A stretch of 54,464 nucleotides of DNA from CAZCSJ01 sp964501445. Lineage in GTDB: Bacteria > Patescibacteriota > Minisyncoccia > Sungbacterales > HO2-52-23. The notes under the pieces are model-generated. The model was not told where the DNA came from and ran no database searches. It saw nothing but the letters and a program-made list of their open reading frames with translations. Below, one piece after another: positions 39,087 through 46,552 of the stretch (position 1 is its first letter; every line of letters starts with the position of its first letter). The DNA lies in contig CAZCSJ010000002.1 of NCBI GenBank assembly GCA_964501445.1, forward strand, positions 1 through 54,464. The letters run 5' to 3'. A program made the position numbers and the translations under genes.

Positions 39087-42000
39087 ATGATAGAACAAAA
39101 AACCGCACTCATTGATTTTGACGCAATTGGGCTGAAACTCGCCTCACCCGAGGAGATTACCTCCTGGTCGCACGGCGAGACAACCAAGCCCGAAACCATT
39201 AACTATCGGACCGGCAAACCCGAGCGCGACGGTCTTTTTGACGAGCGCATTTTTGGGCCGGTGAAGGACTGGGAGTGTTACTGCGGAAAGTATCGCCGCA
39301 TTCGCTACAAGGGGATTGTGTGCGATAAGTGCGGGGTGGAGGTGACTCGCGCGATCGTACGGAGAGAGCGAATGGGGCACATTAAACTCGCGGTGCCGGT
39401 TTCCCACATCTGGTTTTTGCGCGGGGTGCCATCCAAGATCGGCCTGCTTTTGGATATGTCGGTGAGTGATTTGGAAAAGGTGATTTATTTTGCCGGCTAT
39501 GTGGTAACGCATGTGGATGAAGAAGCGAGAACCCGCGCGCTCCAAGAGCTTGAGCGGGAGTTTTCAGTCAAAGCAAAAGGGCTTGGGAAAGAGGAGGCGA
39601 GCCGTCTGAAAGAGACCAAGGACCGTTTGAAGCAGGATCTCAACGGGCTTGAAATGCTCCACGTGATTTCAGAGGTGGAGTACCATCGGCTTTCGCGCAG
39701 TTTCGCGCATGTGTTCCATGCAGACACAGGTGCGGAGGCAATTCAAAAGCTCCTGCGCGGACTTGATTTAAAAAAACTGCAGGATGCGCTTGAAGAGGAA
39801 GCAGCGCATCAGCCCGTGCTTGCCGCGCGAAAAACTCTCCGGCGGCTGCAAGTCGTGAAAGGAATGATCCGTTCCGGTGTCCGGCCTGACTGGATGCTCC
39901 TCTCGGTTCTTCCGGTCATTCCTCCGGATCTTCGGCCTATGGTTCAGCTCGACGGCGGGCGCTACGCGACCTCCGACTTAAACGATCTCTATCGCCGGGT
40001 GATCAACCGCAATAACCGCCTGAAGCGATTGTATGAATTGAATGCGCCCGAGGTGATTACGCGAAATGAGAAGAGGATGCTCCAAGAAGCGGTTGATGCG
40101 CTTGTGGACAACTCCATTCGCCGAGGGTCGGCGCCCGTTGCCTCGCAAGTGCAGCGAAGGCCTTTGAAATCCCTTGCCGATATCCTCAAAGGAAAAGAGG
40201 GGCGATTCCGGCAAAATCTTTTGGGCAAGCGCGTGGACTACTCCGGCCGCTCGGTCATTGTGGTGGGGCCGGAGTTGCAGCTGCACCAGTGCGGGCTCCC
40301 AAAAAAAATGGCGCTTGAACTCTTTAAGCCCTTTGTGATTGCGCGTTTGATCCAGCAGGAAGCGGCACACAATATCCGCGGCGCAGGAAAATTGATTGAA
40401 GACCAAGTGCCTATCGTCTGGGAGGCGCTTGACGAGGTCATCCGCGGCAGATATGTGCTTTTGAACCGCGCACCGACATTGCATCGCCTCGGCATTCAGG
40501 CGTTCCAGCCGGTGTTGATTGAGGGTGACGCGATTCAAGTCCACCCGCTTGTCTGCCCGGCATTTAACGCGGATTTTGATGGCGACCAAATGGCGGTGCA
40601 TCTTCCCCTTACCGATGAGGCGCAGCGCGAGGCGCGCGACATCATGCTCGCCTCCCACAACCTTTTGAAGCCCGCCACGGGCGAGCCGATCGTAAATCCG
40701 ACCCAGGATTTGGTGCTCGGGTGCTACTACGCAACGACCCTCATGAAAGGGGCAAAGGGTGAGGGAAAAGTGTTTGCCTCAAAGAATGAAGCGGTGCTCG
40801 CATACGACTTTGAGGTCGTGGATCTTCGCGCGTCCATTCGGGTTCGCATACCAAAACGCGCGGGAGGAGCCGCGATCATTGAAACGTCGGTAGGCAGGAT
40901 TCTCTTTAATCGCGTGCTTCCGGACGACTACGACTATATCAATAAACAGATGAAGTCAAGAGATCTTGCCGATATCGTTGCGAGTATCATCAATCGGTAC
41001 GGTCCTGAAAAGACCCCCGAGACGTTGGATAAAATTAAAGCGTTCGGTTTTGAGTATGCGACGCGCTCCGGCATCTCGTGGGGCATTGATGATGTGATTA
41101 CCCCAAAAGAGAAGCCCGCGTTGGTTAAGGAGGCGGAAGGAAAAGTGGCGCTCATCACGGATCAGTACCAGCAGGGGCTCTTGACCGACCGCGAGCGCTA
41201 TGAGCGTGTGATTGAAATATGGACAGGTTTGATGAATGCCATTAAAACATTGGTGCCCCAAACTTTGAATCCGGAGGGATCGGTGTATGCGATGGTGGAT
41301 TCCCGCGCGCGCGGTTCGTGGTCGCAGATCACGCAGATGGCCGGTATGAAGGGGCTTGTGGTAAACCCCGCGGGCCGCGTGATAGAGCTTCCCGTGCTCT
41401 CTTCATATAAAGAGGGGCTAAACGTGCTTGAGTATTTCATTTCAACTCACGGCGCGCGAAAGGGAAGTGCGGACACCGCGCTCCGTACCTCAACCGCCGG
41501 GTATCTCACGCGCCGCCTCGTGGATGTGGCGCAAAACGTGATCGTGACACAAATTGATTGTAAGCCCACGCGGGGCCGCGGCATTGCGTCGGGGTATTCC
41601 GTGGAGGTGAATAAAACCGTGGGCCAGCGGGCATTCGGCAGGGTCCTTTTTGAAGACGTGAAGGATGCAGACGGCGCGCTTGTGTTTCGGGCAGGAGAGG
41701 TGGTTGATCACGAAAAGGCGAGCCGCATTGACGCACTTGAAATCCCGCGGGTTGTGGCGCGCTCGCCCATCACCTGCCGGAGTTTGTCGGGCGTGTGCCA
41801 GAAGTGCTACGGGTATGACCTTGGCAATAACAAGCTCGTCGCGCTTGGCGAGGCAGTCGGGATCGTGGCGGCGCAAGCCATCGGCGAGCCCGGAACACAG
41901 CTTACCATGCGGACCTTCCACGAAGGCGGAGTTGCCGGGGGACGGGACATCACGTCCGGTCTTCCCCGTGTGGAGGAAATTTTTGAAGCGCGTCCGCCGC

Positions 42001-42728
42001 GCGGCAAAGCGATCCTTTCTGATGTGAATGGAAAGGTGCTGGAAATTACCGATGCGAAGGGTGAGAAGATCATTCGCGTTGAAGCAGAGCCGGAGGAGAT
42101 ACAGGCGGCAAAAAAACCCGCGGCAAAACGCGGCAAAAAAGCCGCAGCGAAAGAAGCCGAGAGTGCGGCAAACGGGATCAAAGAATTCCGCATTCCGGTT
42201 TCAAGCGGCCTCCTCGTGGAGGTTGGCTCAACGGTAAAGAGAGGCGATCAACTCTCCGAGGGCCATGCGGATATAAAAGAGCTTTTGCAGTGTGTGGGCG
42301 TGGAGGAAACCCAGCACTACATCGTAAAAGAAGTGCAAAAGATCTACTCCCTCCAGGGCGCGCCGATCCACGACAAGCACATTGAGGTGATCGTGCGCCA
42401 GATGTTTTCGCGCGTGCGAATTAAGGATGCCGGAGACACGGTGTTTACCAAAGGAGAGGTGGCGGAGAAAATGGATTTCCGTAGAGAAAATATCCGTGTG
42501 ATGCGCCAAGGCAAAAAGCCCGCGAAAGCCGCACAGCTCCTTTTGGGCATCACGCGGATTGCCCTCACGACCTCAAGTTTCCTCTCCGCCGCGTCCTTCC
42601 AGGAAACCGCGCGCGTCTTGATCGACGCCGCAGTACAGGGCAAGCGCGACCCGCTCCGCGGCCTCAAAGAGAACGTGATAATTGGGCGTTTAATCCCCGC
42701 GGGAACGGGGTGGAGAAAGGGGGCGTAA
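39087..42728 (+). CDS. rpoC: DNA-directed RNA polymerase subunit beta'
   Basis: A 1213-residue largest RNA polymerase subunit. The N-terminal zinc ribbon is CYCGKYRRIRYKGIVCDKCG (about residues 70-90). The catalytic Mg2+ loop NADFDGDQMAVHLP is near residue 494. The bridge-helix/trigger-loop region with GLVVNPAGRVIELP and TMRTFHEGGVAG is present. A Lys/Ala-rich stretch (about 1010-1030, KKPAAKRGKKAAAKEAE) is an insertion in a surface loop. Start ATG 39087 is preceded by an AT-rich leader. A weak ribosome site AAAGAAAA is upstream. Confidence 0.97.
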   Translation: MIEQKTALIDFDAIGLKLASPEEITSWSHGETTKPETINYRTGKPERDGLFDERIFGPVKDWECYCGKYRRIRYKGIVCDKCGVEVTRAIVRRERMGHIKLAVPVSHIWFLRGVPSKIGLLLDMSVSDLEKVIYFAGYVVTHVDEEARTRALQELEREFSVKAKGLGKEEASRLKETKDRLKQDLNGLEMLHVISEVEYHRLSRSFAHVFHADTGAEAIQKLLRGLDLKKLQDALEEEAAHQPVLAARKTLRRLQVVKGMIRSGVRPDWMLLSVLPVIPPDLRPMVQLDGGRYATSDLNDLYRRVINRNNRLKRLYELNAPEVITRNEKRMLQEAVDALVDNSIRRGSAPVASQVQRRPLKSLADILKGKEGRFRQNLLGKRVDYSGRSVIVVGPELQLHQCGLPKKMALELFKPFVIARLIQQEAAHNIRGAGKLIEDQVPIVWEALDEVIRGRYVLLNRAPTLHRLGIQAFQPVLIEGDAIQVHPLVCPAFNADFDGDQMAVHLPLTDEAQREARDIMLASHNLLKPATGEPIVNPTQDLVLGCYYATTLMKGAKGEGKVFASKNEAVLAYDFEVVDLRASIRVRIPKRAGGAAIIETSVGRILFNRVLPDDYDYINKQMKSRDLADIVASIINRYGPEKTPETLDKIKAFGFEYATRSGISWGIDDVITPKEKPALVKEAEGKVALITDQYQQGLLTDRERYERVIEIWTGLMNAIKTLVPQTLNPEGSVYAMVDSRARGSWSQITQMAGMKGLVVNPAGRVIELPVLSSYKEGLNVLEYFISTHGARKGSADTALRTSTAGYLTRRLVDVAQNVIVTQIDCKPTRGRGIASGYSVEVNKTVGQRAFGRVLFEDVKDADGALVFRAGEVVDHEKASRIDALEIPRVVARSPITCRSLSGVCQKCYGYDLGNNKLVALGEAVGIVAAQAIGEPGTQLTMRTFHEGGVAGGRDITSGLPRVEEIFEARPPRGKAILSDVNGKVLEITDAKGEKIIRVEAEPEEIQAAKKPAAKRGKKAAAKEAESAANGIKEFRIPVSSGLLVEVGSTVKRGDQLSEGHADIKELLQCVGVEETQHYIVKEVQKIYSLQGAPIHDKHIEVIVRQMFSRVRIKDAGDTVFTKGEVAEKMDFRRENIRVMRQGKKPAKAAQLLLGITRIALTTSSFLSAASFQETARVLIDAAVQGKRDPLRGLKENVIIGRLIPAGTGWRKGA

Positions 42729-42731
42729 AAC

Positions 42732-42905
42732 GGGTGATTATATCTCCGCTCCAACGTTGCGGCGCGGACAAATGCTATTCGCTCGTCGGCGGGAACCCCT
42801 CCGTGTTCCCCTCGGCAAGCTCGGGACCTCGGTTTCCCGCTCTCCTCGCTTCATGCATTTGTATACCGCGCCTCCACAATTCCGCGGAAGATATAATCAC
42901 CCATT
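42732..42905. repeat. Structured intergenic element, copy C (after rpoC)
   Basis: GGGTGATTATATCTCCGC (42732) and GCGGAAGATATAATCACCC (ending 42902) pair at the ends. Inside, GCGGCGCGGACAAATGC and GCATTTGTATACCGCGCC pair. It shares layout and CGCGCCTCC with copies A and B but is more diverged. Confidence 0.6.
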
Positions 42906-42931
42906 TTTTGTAGAGAAATTAAGGAAAAGAA

Positions 42932-42965
42932 CTAAAAACAATCCCGATATCGGGATTGTTTTTAG
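42932..42965. repeat. Perfect 34-bp palindrome
   Basis: Half-site CTAAAAACAATCCCGAT with its exact complement, no loop. It could terminate rpoC transcription (T-run in the right arm). Confidence 0.8.
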
Positions 42966-43011
42966 TGATGCAACGCTATTGAACCATTACGCATTCTCAA
43001 AGTTTCCGCCT

Positions 43012-43034
43012 GTACCGATCTTAGATCGGTACAC
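43012..43034. repeat. GTACCGATCTTAGATCGGTAC palindrome
   Basis: A short palindrome related to the arms of the long inverted repeat at 4757-4807. Confidence 0.7.
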
Positions 43035-43041
43035 ATAAAGA

Positions 43042-43291
43042 CACCGTGTTTTTGAAAACACGGTGTTTCGCTCACAAATTCTGGGTTTCTCGTGTATTAT
43101 GGCTCGCTCTTGAACATTGGGTTTCTCCGACAGCATGGCTCGCTCCGGGGCTTTGGGTTTCTCTGGTCCAATGGCTCGCTCTGGCGCTCTGGGTTTCTCG
43201 CCTCCACAGGCTCGCTCACTTTCACTGGGCTTCTCTCCTACAATGGCTCGCTCCTGTCACCTGGGTTTCTCAGGGGGTGCGGCTCTCAAGA
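43042..43291 (+). repeat. 18-bp-register spacer array 1
   Basis: After a hairpin (ACACCGTGTTTT/AAAACACGGTGT, 43042-43067) come alternating 9-base repeats GGGTTTCTC (6) and GGCTCGCTC (5), each separated by exactly 9 variable bases: GTGTATTAT, TTGAACATT, CGACAGCAT, CGGGGCTTT and so on. The last base of each spacer is almost always T. The first repeat is degenerate (TTCGCTC), and the array ends GGGTTTCTC-AGGGGGTGC-GGCTCTCAAGAACTCC, an end shared with array 5. Confidence 0.95.
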
Positions 43292-43348
43292 ACTCCCTCT
43301 TTCCTATCACATGATCAAGAGAAATACAAGATGATGCTGGAAAAGAAA

Positions 43349-43676
43349 ACGCCGCACTCAGAAGTGTTTCTGAATGCGGCTGTCGCTCCTTGTTTTTGGG
43401 TTTCTCACGCTCTTTGGCTCGCTCGCTTTCCTTGGGTCTCTCCACGATAGTGGCTCGCTCGTTTGGTCTGGGTTTCTCATGGGTTATGGCTCGCTCATAT
43501 ATAGTGGGTTTCTCACGTAGACCGGCTCGCTCTTGCCTTATGGGTTTCTCGCAACCAATAGCTCGCTCGCGTCCCCTGGGTTTCTCACCGCCCCCGGCTC
43601 GCTCACCACTGATGTGTTTATCTCGTACAATGGCTCGCTCACATGCTTTGGGTTTCTTCCGTAAGCTGGCTTAATG
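43349..43676 (+). repeat. 18-bp-register spacer array 2
   Basis: A hairpin (CCGCACTCAGAA/TTCTGAATGCGG, 43352-43379) leads to 8 GGGTTTCTC-type and 7 GGCTCGCTC-type repeats, all in register with 9-base spacers, first repeat TGTCGCTC at 43381. Repeat variants include GGGTCTCTC, GTGTTTATC, AGCTCGCTC and GGGTTTCTT. It ends at GGCTTAATG. Confidence 0.95.
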
Positions 43677-43736
43677 AGCTTTTTTCAATATACCAAGTTC
43701 CTTAAAAACATGCAAAAAATCTCTGAAAACATTCTA

Positions 43737-43765
43737 TTGACGTACACACTTTTTATGTGTATCGT
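43737..43765 (+). promoter_or_regulatory. Promoter and operator of the MazF-type pair
   Basis: TTGACG (43737-43742) and TATCGT (43760-43765) are 17 bases apart. Between them TACACA and TGTGTA (43743-43761) form a dyad, a likely operator for the antitoxin. Confidence 0.6.
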
Positions 43766-43771
43766 TGAATC

Positions 43772-44041
43772 ATGAATGGACACATAGTCACAAAACGTGC
43801 GCGGGTCAACATCACACTGCCTCACGATACGCTCCGTGTGCTTAGTCGTATCGGTAATCGAGGCAATCGGAGCCGCCTGATTGAGCATGCGGTTCGTTTT
43901 TATATCCGAGCGCTTGGGAAAGAAAATGTGCGTAAGCGCCTCCGTGAAGGCGCCCTTGCGCGTCAAGAGCGCGATCTTCTCTTATCCACAGAGTGGTTTC
44001 CATTTGATGAAGAGGTATGGCACGGAAAGAAAAGGAAATAA
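43772..44041 (+). CDS. Ribbon-helix-helix antitoxin
   Basis: An 89-residue protein with an N-terminal ARVNITLPHDTLRVLSRIGNRGNRSRLIEHAVRFYIR (about residues 10-45), a ribbon-helix-helix DNA-binding domain. The C-terminus (LLSTEWFPFDEEVWHGKKRK) should cover the toxin. It overlaps the toxin gene by 25 bases. It probably binds the dyad in the promoter just upstream. The pair lies between arrays 2 and 3. Confidence 0.82.
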   Translation: MNGHIVTKRARVNITLPHDTLRVLSRIGNRGNRSRLIEHAVRFYIRALGKENVRKRLREGALARQERDLLLSTEWFPFDEEVWHGKKRK

Positions 44042-44391
44042 CACCTCAACGCGGCGAAGTGTGGGTTGTTAATTTTGATCCGACACTCGGTGCGGAAATC
44101 AGAAAAACCCGTCCCGCGCTGATTCTCCAAAATAACATCGCAAATCGCTACAGCCCCGTCACAATCGTCGCGGCCATCACTTCTGCAATGGGTGATGAGA
44201 GGATATATCCCACAGAGGTTCTTTTGCGTGCTCCGGAGGGTGGCGTGCCCCACGATTCGTTGGTACTCCTCAATCAGATTCGGACGATAGACAAAAAACG
44301 TCTTGTAAAAAAGCTGGGGAGGATAACACAGATAACCCTCGAGCGCGTGAAGCGTGCGCTCGAGATCAGTTTGGGACTCGTTGACGTCTGA
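44017..44391 (+). CDS. MazF/PemK-type mRNA interferase toxin
   Basis: A 124-residue toxin of the MazF/PemK/CcdB fold that cleaves mRNA at short sequences. PQRGEVWVVNFDPTLGAEIRKTRPALILQNN is the family start (Arg in RGEVW and KTRPALI), VAAITS follows, and HDSLVLLNQIRTIDKKRL holds the conserved DQIR-like motif. ATG 44017 lies inside the antitoxin gene; the ribosome site AGAGGTATGGC is nearby. Confidence 0.88.
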   Translation: MARKEKEITPQRGEVWVVNFDPTLGAEIRKTRPALILQNNIANRYSPVTIVAAITSAMGDERIYPTEVLLRAPEGGVPHDSLVLLNQIRTIDKKRLVKKLGRITQITLERVKRALEISLGLVDV

Positions 44392-44411
44392 CGACCCTGA
44401 AAAGCCGGAAA

Positions 44412-44816
44412 AGAAAACGCCGCATTCAGAAGTGTTTCTGAATGCGGCTGTCGCTCCCTTATAGCGGGTTTCTCGATGGTGATGGCTCGCTCTTATTGTC
44501 TGGGTTTCTCCCCTGCGTTGGCTCGCTCTCAACCAATGGGTTTCTCAATTCCAATGGCTCGCTTGCCTCCTTTGGGTTTCTCCCGCAGAATGGCCCGCTC
44601 TTTTTTTATGGGTTTCTCACATCGAATGGCTCGCTCCTACCTCATGGGTTTCTTTTGGGGAGTGGCTCGCTCTTATTTCCTGGATTTCTCTGAGGCGATG
44701 GCTCGCTCTTATTGTTTGGGTTTCTCCCCTGCGCTGGCTCGCTTTCCTCCTTTGGGTTTCTCTTTCTGGATGGCTCGCTCTCTTCCCCTGGGTTTCTCAT
44801 CACAGCTGGCTCCAAA
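44412..44816 (+). repeat. 18-bp-register spacer array 3
   Basis: A hairpin nearly identical to that of array 2 (CCGCATTCAGAA/TTCTGAATGCGG, 44420-44447) leads to 10 GGGTTTCTC-type and 9 GGCTCGCTC-type repeats with 9-base spacers. Spacers TTATTGTCT-CCCTGCGTT (44493-44519) recur as TTATTGTTT-CCCTGCGCT (44709-44735), and GCCTCCTTT (44565) as TCCTCCTTT (44745): part of the array was duplicated and then diverged. It ends at GGCTCCAAA. Confidence 0.95.
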
Positions 44817-44890
44817 TGTAAGTATCGAGTAAAGGACCTGATACACACCGTATCATAAATGCATAAAAAAAGACAAACGATACATAAACC

Positions 44891-44919
44891 TTGACTATTT
44901 TTTGGTGGTGTAGTATGTT
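44891..44919 (+). promoter_or_regulatory. Putative promoter of the Transposase_20-like gene
   Basis: TTGACT (44891-44896) and TATGTT (44914-44919) are 17 bases apart, about 60 bases before the start codon at 44980. Confidence 0.55.
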
Positions 44920-44979
44920 TTTGCAAGCTTTTTCTATTAAGAAATAGCGGGAAACGAGAAAGGCAGAGAGGAGAAACCC

Positions 44980-45858
44980 ATGCCGAAAAAACTCGAAACG
45001 GAGACCAAGCAAAGGACCCCCCGGGTGCCAAGGAAAAAGAAGGAGGTCTTCAGCGACCTCCCGGGTATTCACGAGCGTCTGGAGGAAGAGCAGTTCATGC
45101 TTACGCCCGAAGACGAGGAGCGGGCACGCCGCCCCATGGTGCTCATCGTGGATGCCATGCTCGCGACCGAGGGAGTGCGAATTGCGACGCAGGTGCGTAA
45201 AAGCCACCTCGAGAAGAATGGCCGGAGCGACCCGGATACCGACGAGCTCCTGCGCTATGTCGGAGCGCTCGAAAGGTTCCTCGACGACAAGGTCGAGAAC
45301 TATGTGTTGAATCACCCGGCCTACCCGTGGTTCAGCCGCATCAAGGGGATCGGTCGCGAGAATATCGCGAAGGTCACCGGCCTCATCGATATCCAAGAGG
45401 ACGATACCGTATCGTCGCTCTGGGCATTCGCGGGCTATTCCGTGAAGAACGGCAAGGCGCCGCGCCGCGTTCGGGGCACAAAGCTTCCATACAACGCTCT
45501 GCTCCGCACCATGTGCTGGCGCGTTGGGGGGTCTCTGATGAAGGCCAAGGGCAAGTACTACGACTACTATCTGGAGAAGAAGTTGCGGTACACGAATCGG
45601 TTCTTGAATGAAGGATTCACCATTGTCCCGAGTTCGGAGCTTCCCACCGACAAGGACGGGAAGATGTACGAACCGCCGGGTATTGTCTCGGAGGGCCATA
45701 TCCATAATATGGCGCTCCGGAAGATGATTAAGCTCTTCTTGTCGCACCTCTGGGTGGTGTGGCGCGAGGCAGAAGGGCTTTCCACGCGGAGCCCCTATGT
45801 GGAGGAGCACCTGAAGCATACGCACATCACCTCTCCTCAAGAGATGCTTGACCGCTAG
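44980..45858 (+). CDS. Transposase_20-like protein (IS110 C-terminal domain only)
   Basis: A 292-residue protein with a strong ribosome site (GAGAGGAG). The region YPWFSRIKGIGRENIAKVTGLIDIQEDDTVSSLWAFAGYSVKNGKAP...GTKLPYNALLRTMCWRVGGSLMK (about residues 107-185) follows the pattern of the Transposase_20 domain (IPGIG-x-AA-LLAEIG-x-FxSxxxLxAxAG) of IS110-family recombinases, with a helix-hairpin-helix GIG. The RuvC-like DEDD domain that normally precedes it is absent: the N-terminus is basic (PKKLETETKQRTPRVPRKKK) and then helical. The usual catalytic Ser after the AG motif is not at its expected place (KNGKA). It may bind DNA or RNA without being an active recombinase. Arrays flank it on both sides. 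Confidence 0.6.
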   Translation: MPKKLETETKQRTPRVPRKKKEVFSDLPGIHERLEEEQFMLTPEDEERARRPMVLIVDAMLATEGVRIATQVRKSHLEKNGRSDPDTDELLRYVGALERFLDDKVENYVLNHPAYPWFSRIKGIGRENIAKVTGLIDIQEDDTVSSLWAFAGYSVKNGKAPRRVRGTKLPYNALLRTMCWRVGGSLMKAKGKYYDYYLEKKLRYTNRFLNEGFTIVPSSELPTDKDGKMYEPPGIVSEGHIHNMALRKMIKLFLSHLWVVWREAEGLSTRSPYVEEHLKHTHITSPQEMLDR

Positions 45859-45867
45859 TTTTAAACC

Positions 45868-45906
45868 CCAAACCCGTTTCGCATCTGCGGACGGGTTTTG
45901 CTTTTT
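45868..45906 (+). terminator. Terminator
   Basis: AAACCCGT and ACGGGTTT surround a 13-base loop, followed by TGCTTTTTT. It ends the Transposase_20-like gene. Confidence 0.8.
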
Positions 45907-45954
45907 TATTATTTGTATGGTATGTAAAATTATTCATGTTCTTTATCTATTGAT

Positions 45955-46384
45955 GAGATAGCGAGCTAGTTTTTGAGAGAAACCCATGGGAGATGAGCGA
46001 GCTACCCTATTTGAGAAACCCATAAAAAATGAGCGAGCCACAGAACCAGAGAAATCCATAAGAGGTGAGCGAGCTAGGTAATATGAGAAATCCGCAACAT
46101 AGAAGCGAGCTAGGGATTTGGAGAAACCCATGAGGTACGAGCGAGCCAAAAAGCCCGAGAAGCCTAAATGAACTGAGCGAGCCAGAGCAAGCGAGAAACC
46201 CCCTCTCCTCGAGCGAGCTATCTCCCACGAGGAACCCATCGAAGAAAAGCGAGCTATTTCATCCGAGAAACCCATAGGATTGGAGCGAGCCGGTGAAGTC
46301 GAGAGACCCATAAATTAAAAGCGAGTCACGATTCGCGAGAAACCCATTGGGTAAGAGCGAGCTCTCCATGTAAAGAAACCCCTC
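45955..46384 (-). repeat. 18-bp-register spacer array 4 (inverted)
   Basis: On the minus strand, 12 GGGTTTCTC-type and 12 GGCTCGCTC-type repeats alternate with 9-base spacers from 46384 down to about 45955. This array is more degenerate: AGCTCGCTC/AGCTCGCTT are frequent and GGATTTCTC occurs twice. In the minus orientation its first repeat is preceded, some 50 bases away, by a GCCGCAT/ATGCGGC hairpin (46428-46456). It lies between the Transposase_20-like gene and the HTH/zinc-finger gene, and is the only array pointing back toward the former. Confidence 0.93.
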
Positions 46385-46427
46385 ACTTATGAGAGCGCTT
46401 TGTGCTATACCCTCCTGTTGTGCTGCG

Positions 46428-46456
46428 GGCCGCATCTAGCATGCGGCCTTTTTTTA
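46428..46456 (+). terminator. Terminator-like hairpin
   Basis: GGCCGCAT, a 5-base loop, ATGCGGCC and seven T form a classic terminator on the plus strand. On the minus strand the same hairpin lies upstream of array 4. Confidence 0.75.
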
Positions 46457-46485
46457 TCTACTACTTAACCCCCTTACCGGAGACC

Positions 46486-46513
46486 TTGCATTTTTATTAG
46501 ATTTCAGTATAAT
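46486..46513 (+). promoter_or_regulatory. Promoter of the HTH/zinc-finger gene
   Basis: TTGCAT (46486-46491) and TATAAT (46508-46513) are 16 bases apart; AAAGGAGG follows near 46538. Confidence 0.75.
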
Positions 46514-46552
46514 AGCAAACCAGTATTAGGGGTTCTTTAAAAGGAGGAAACA

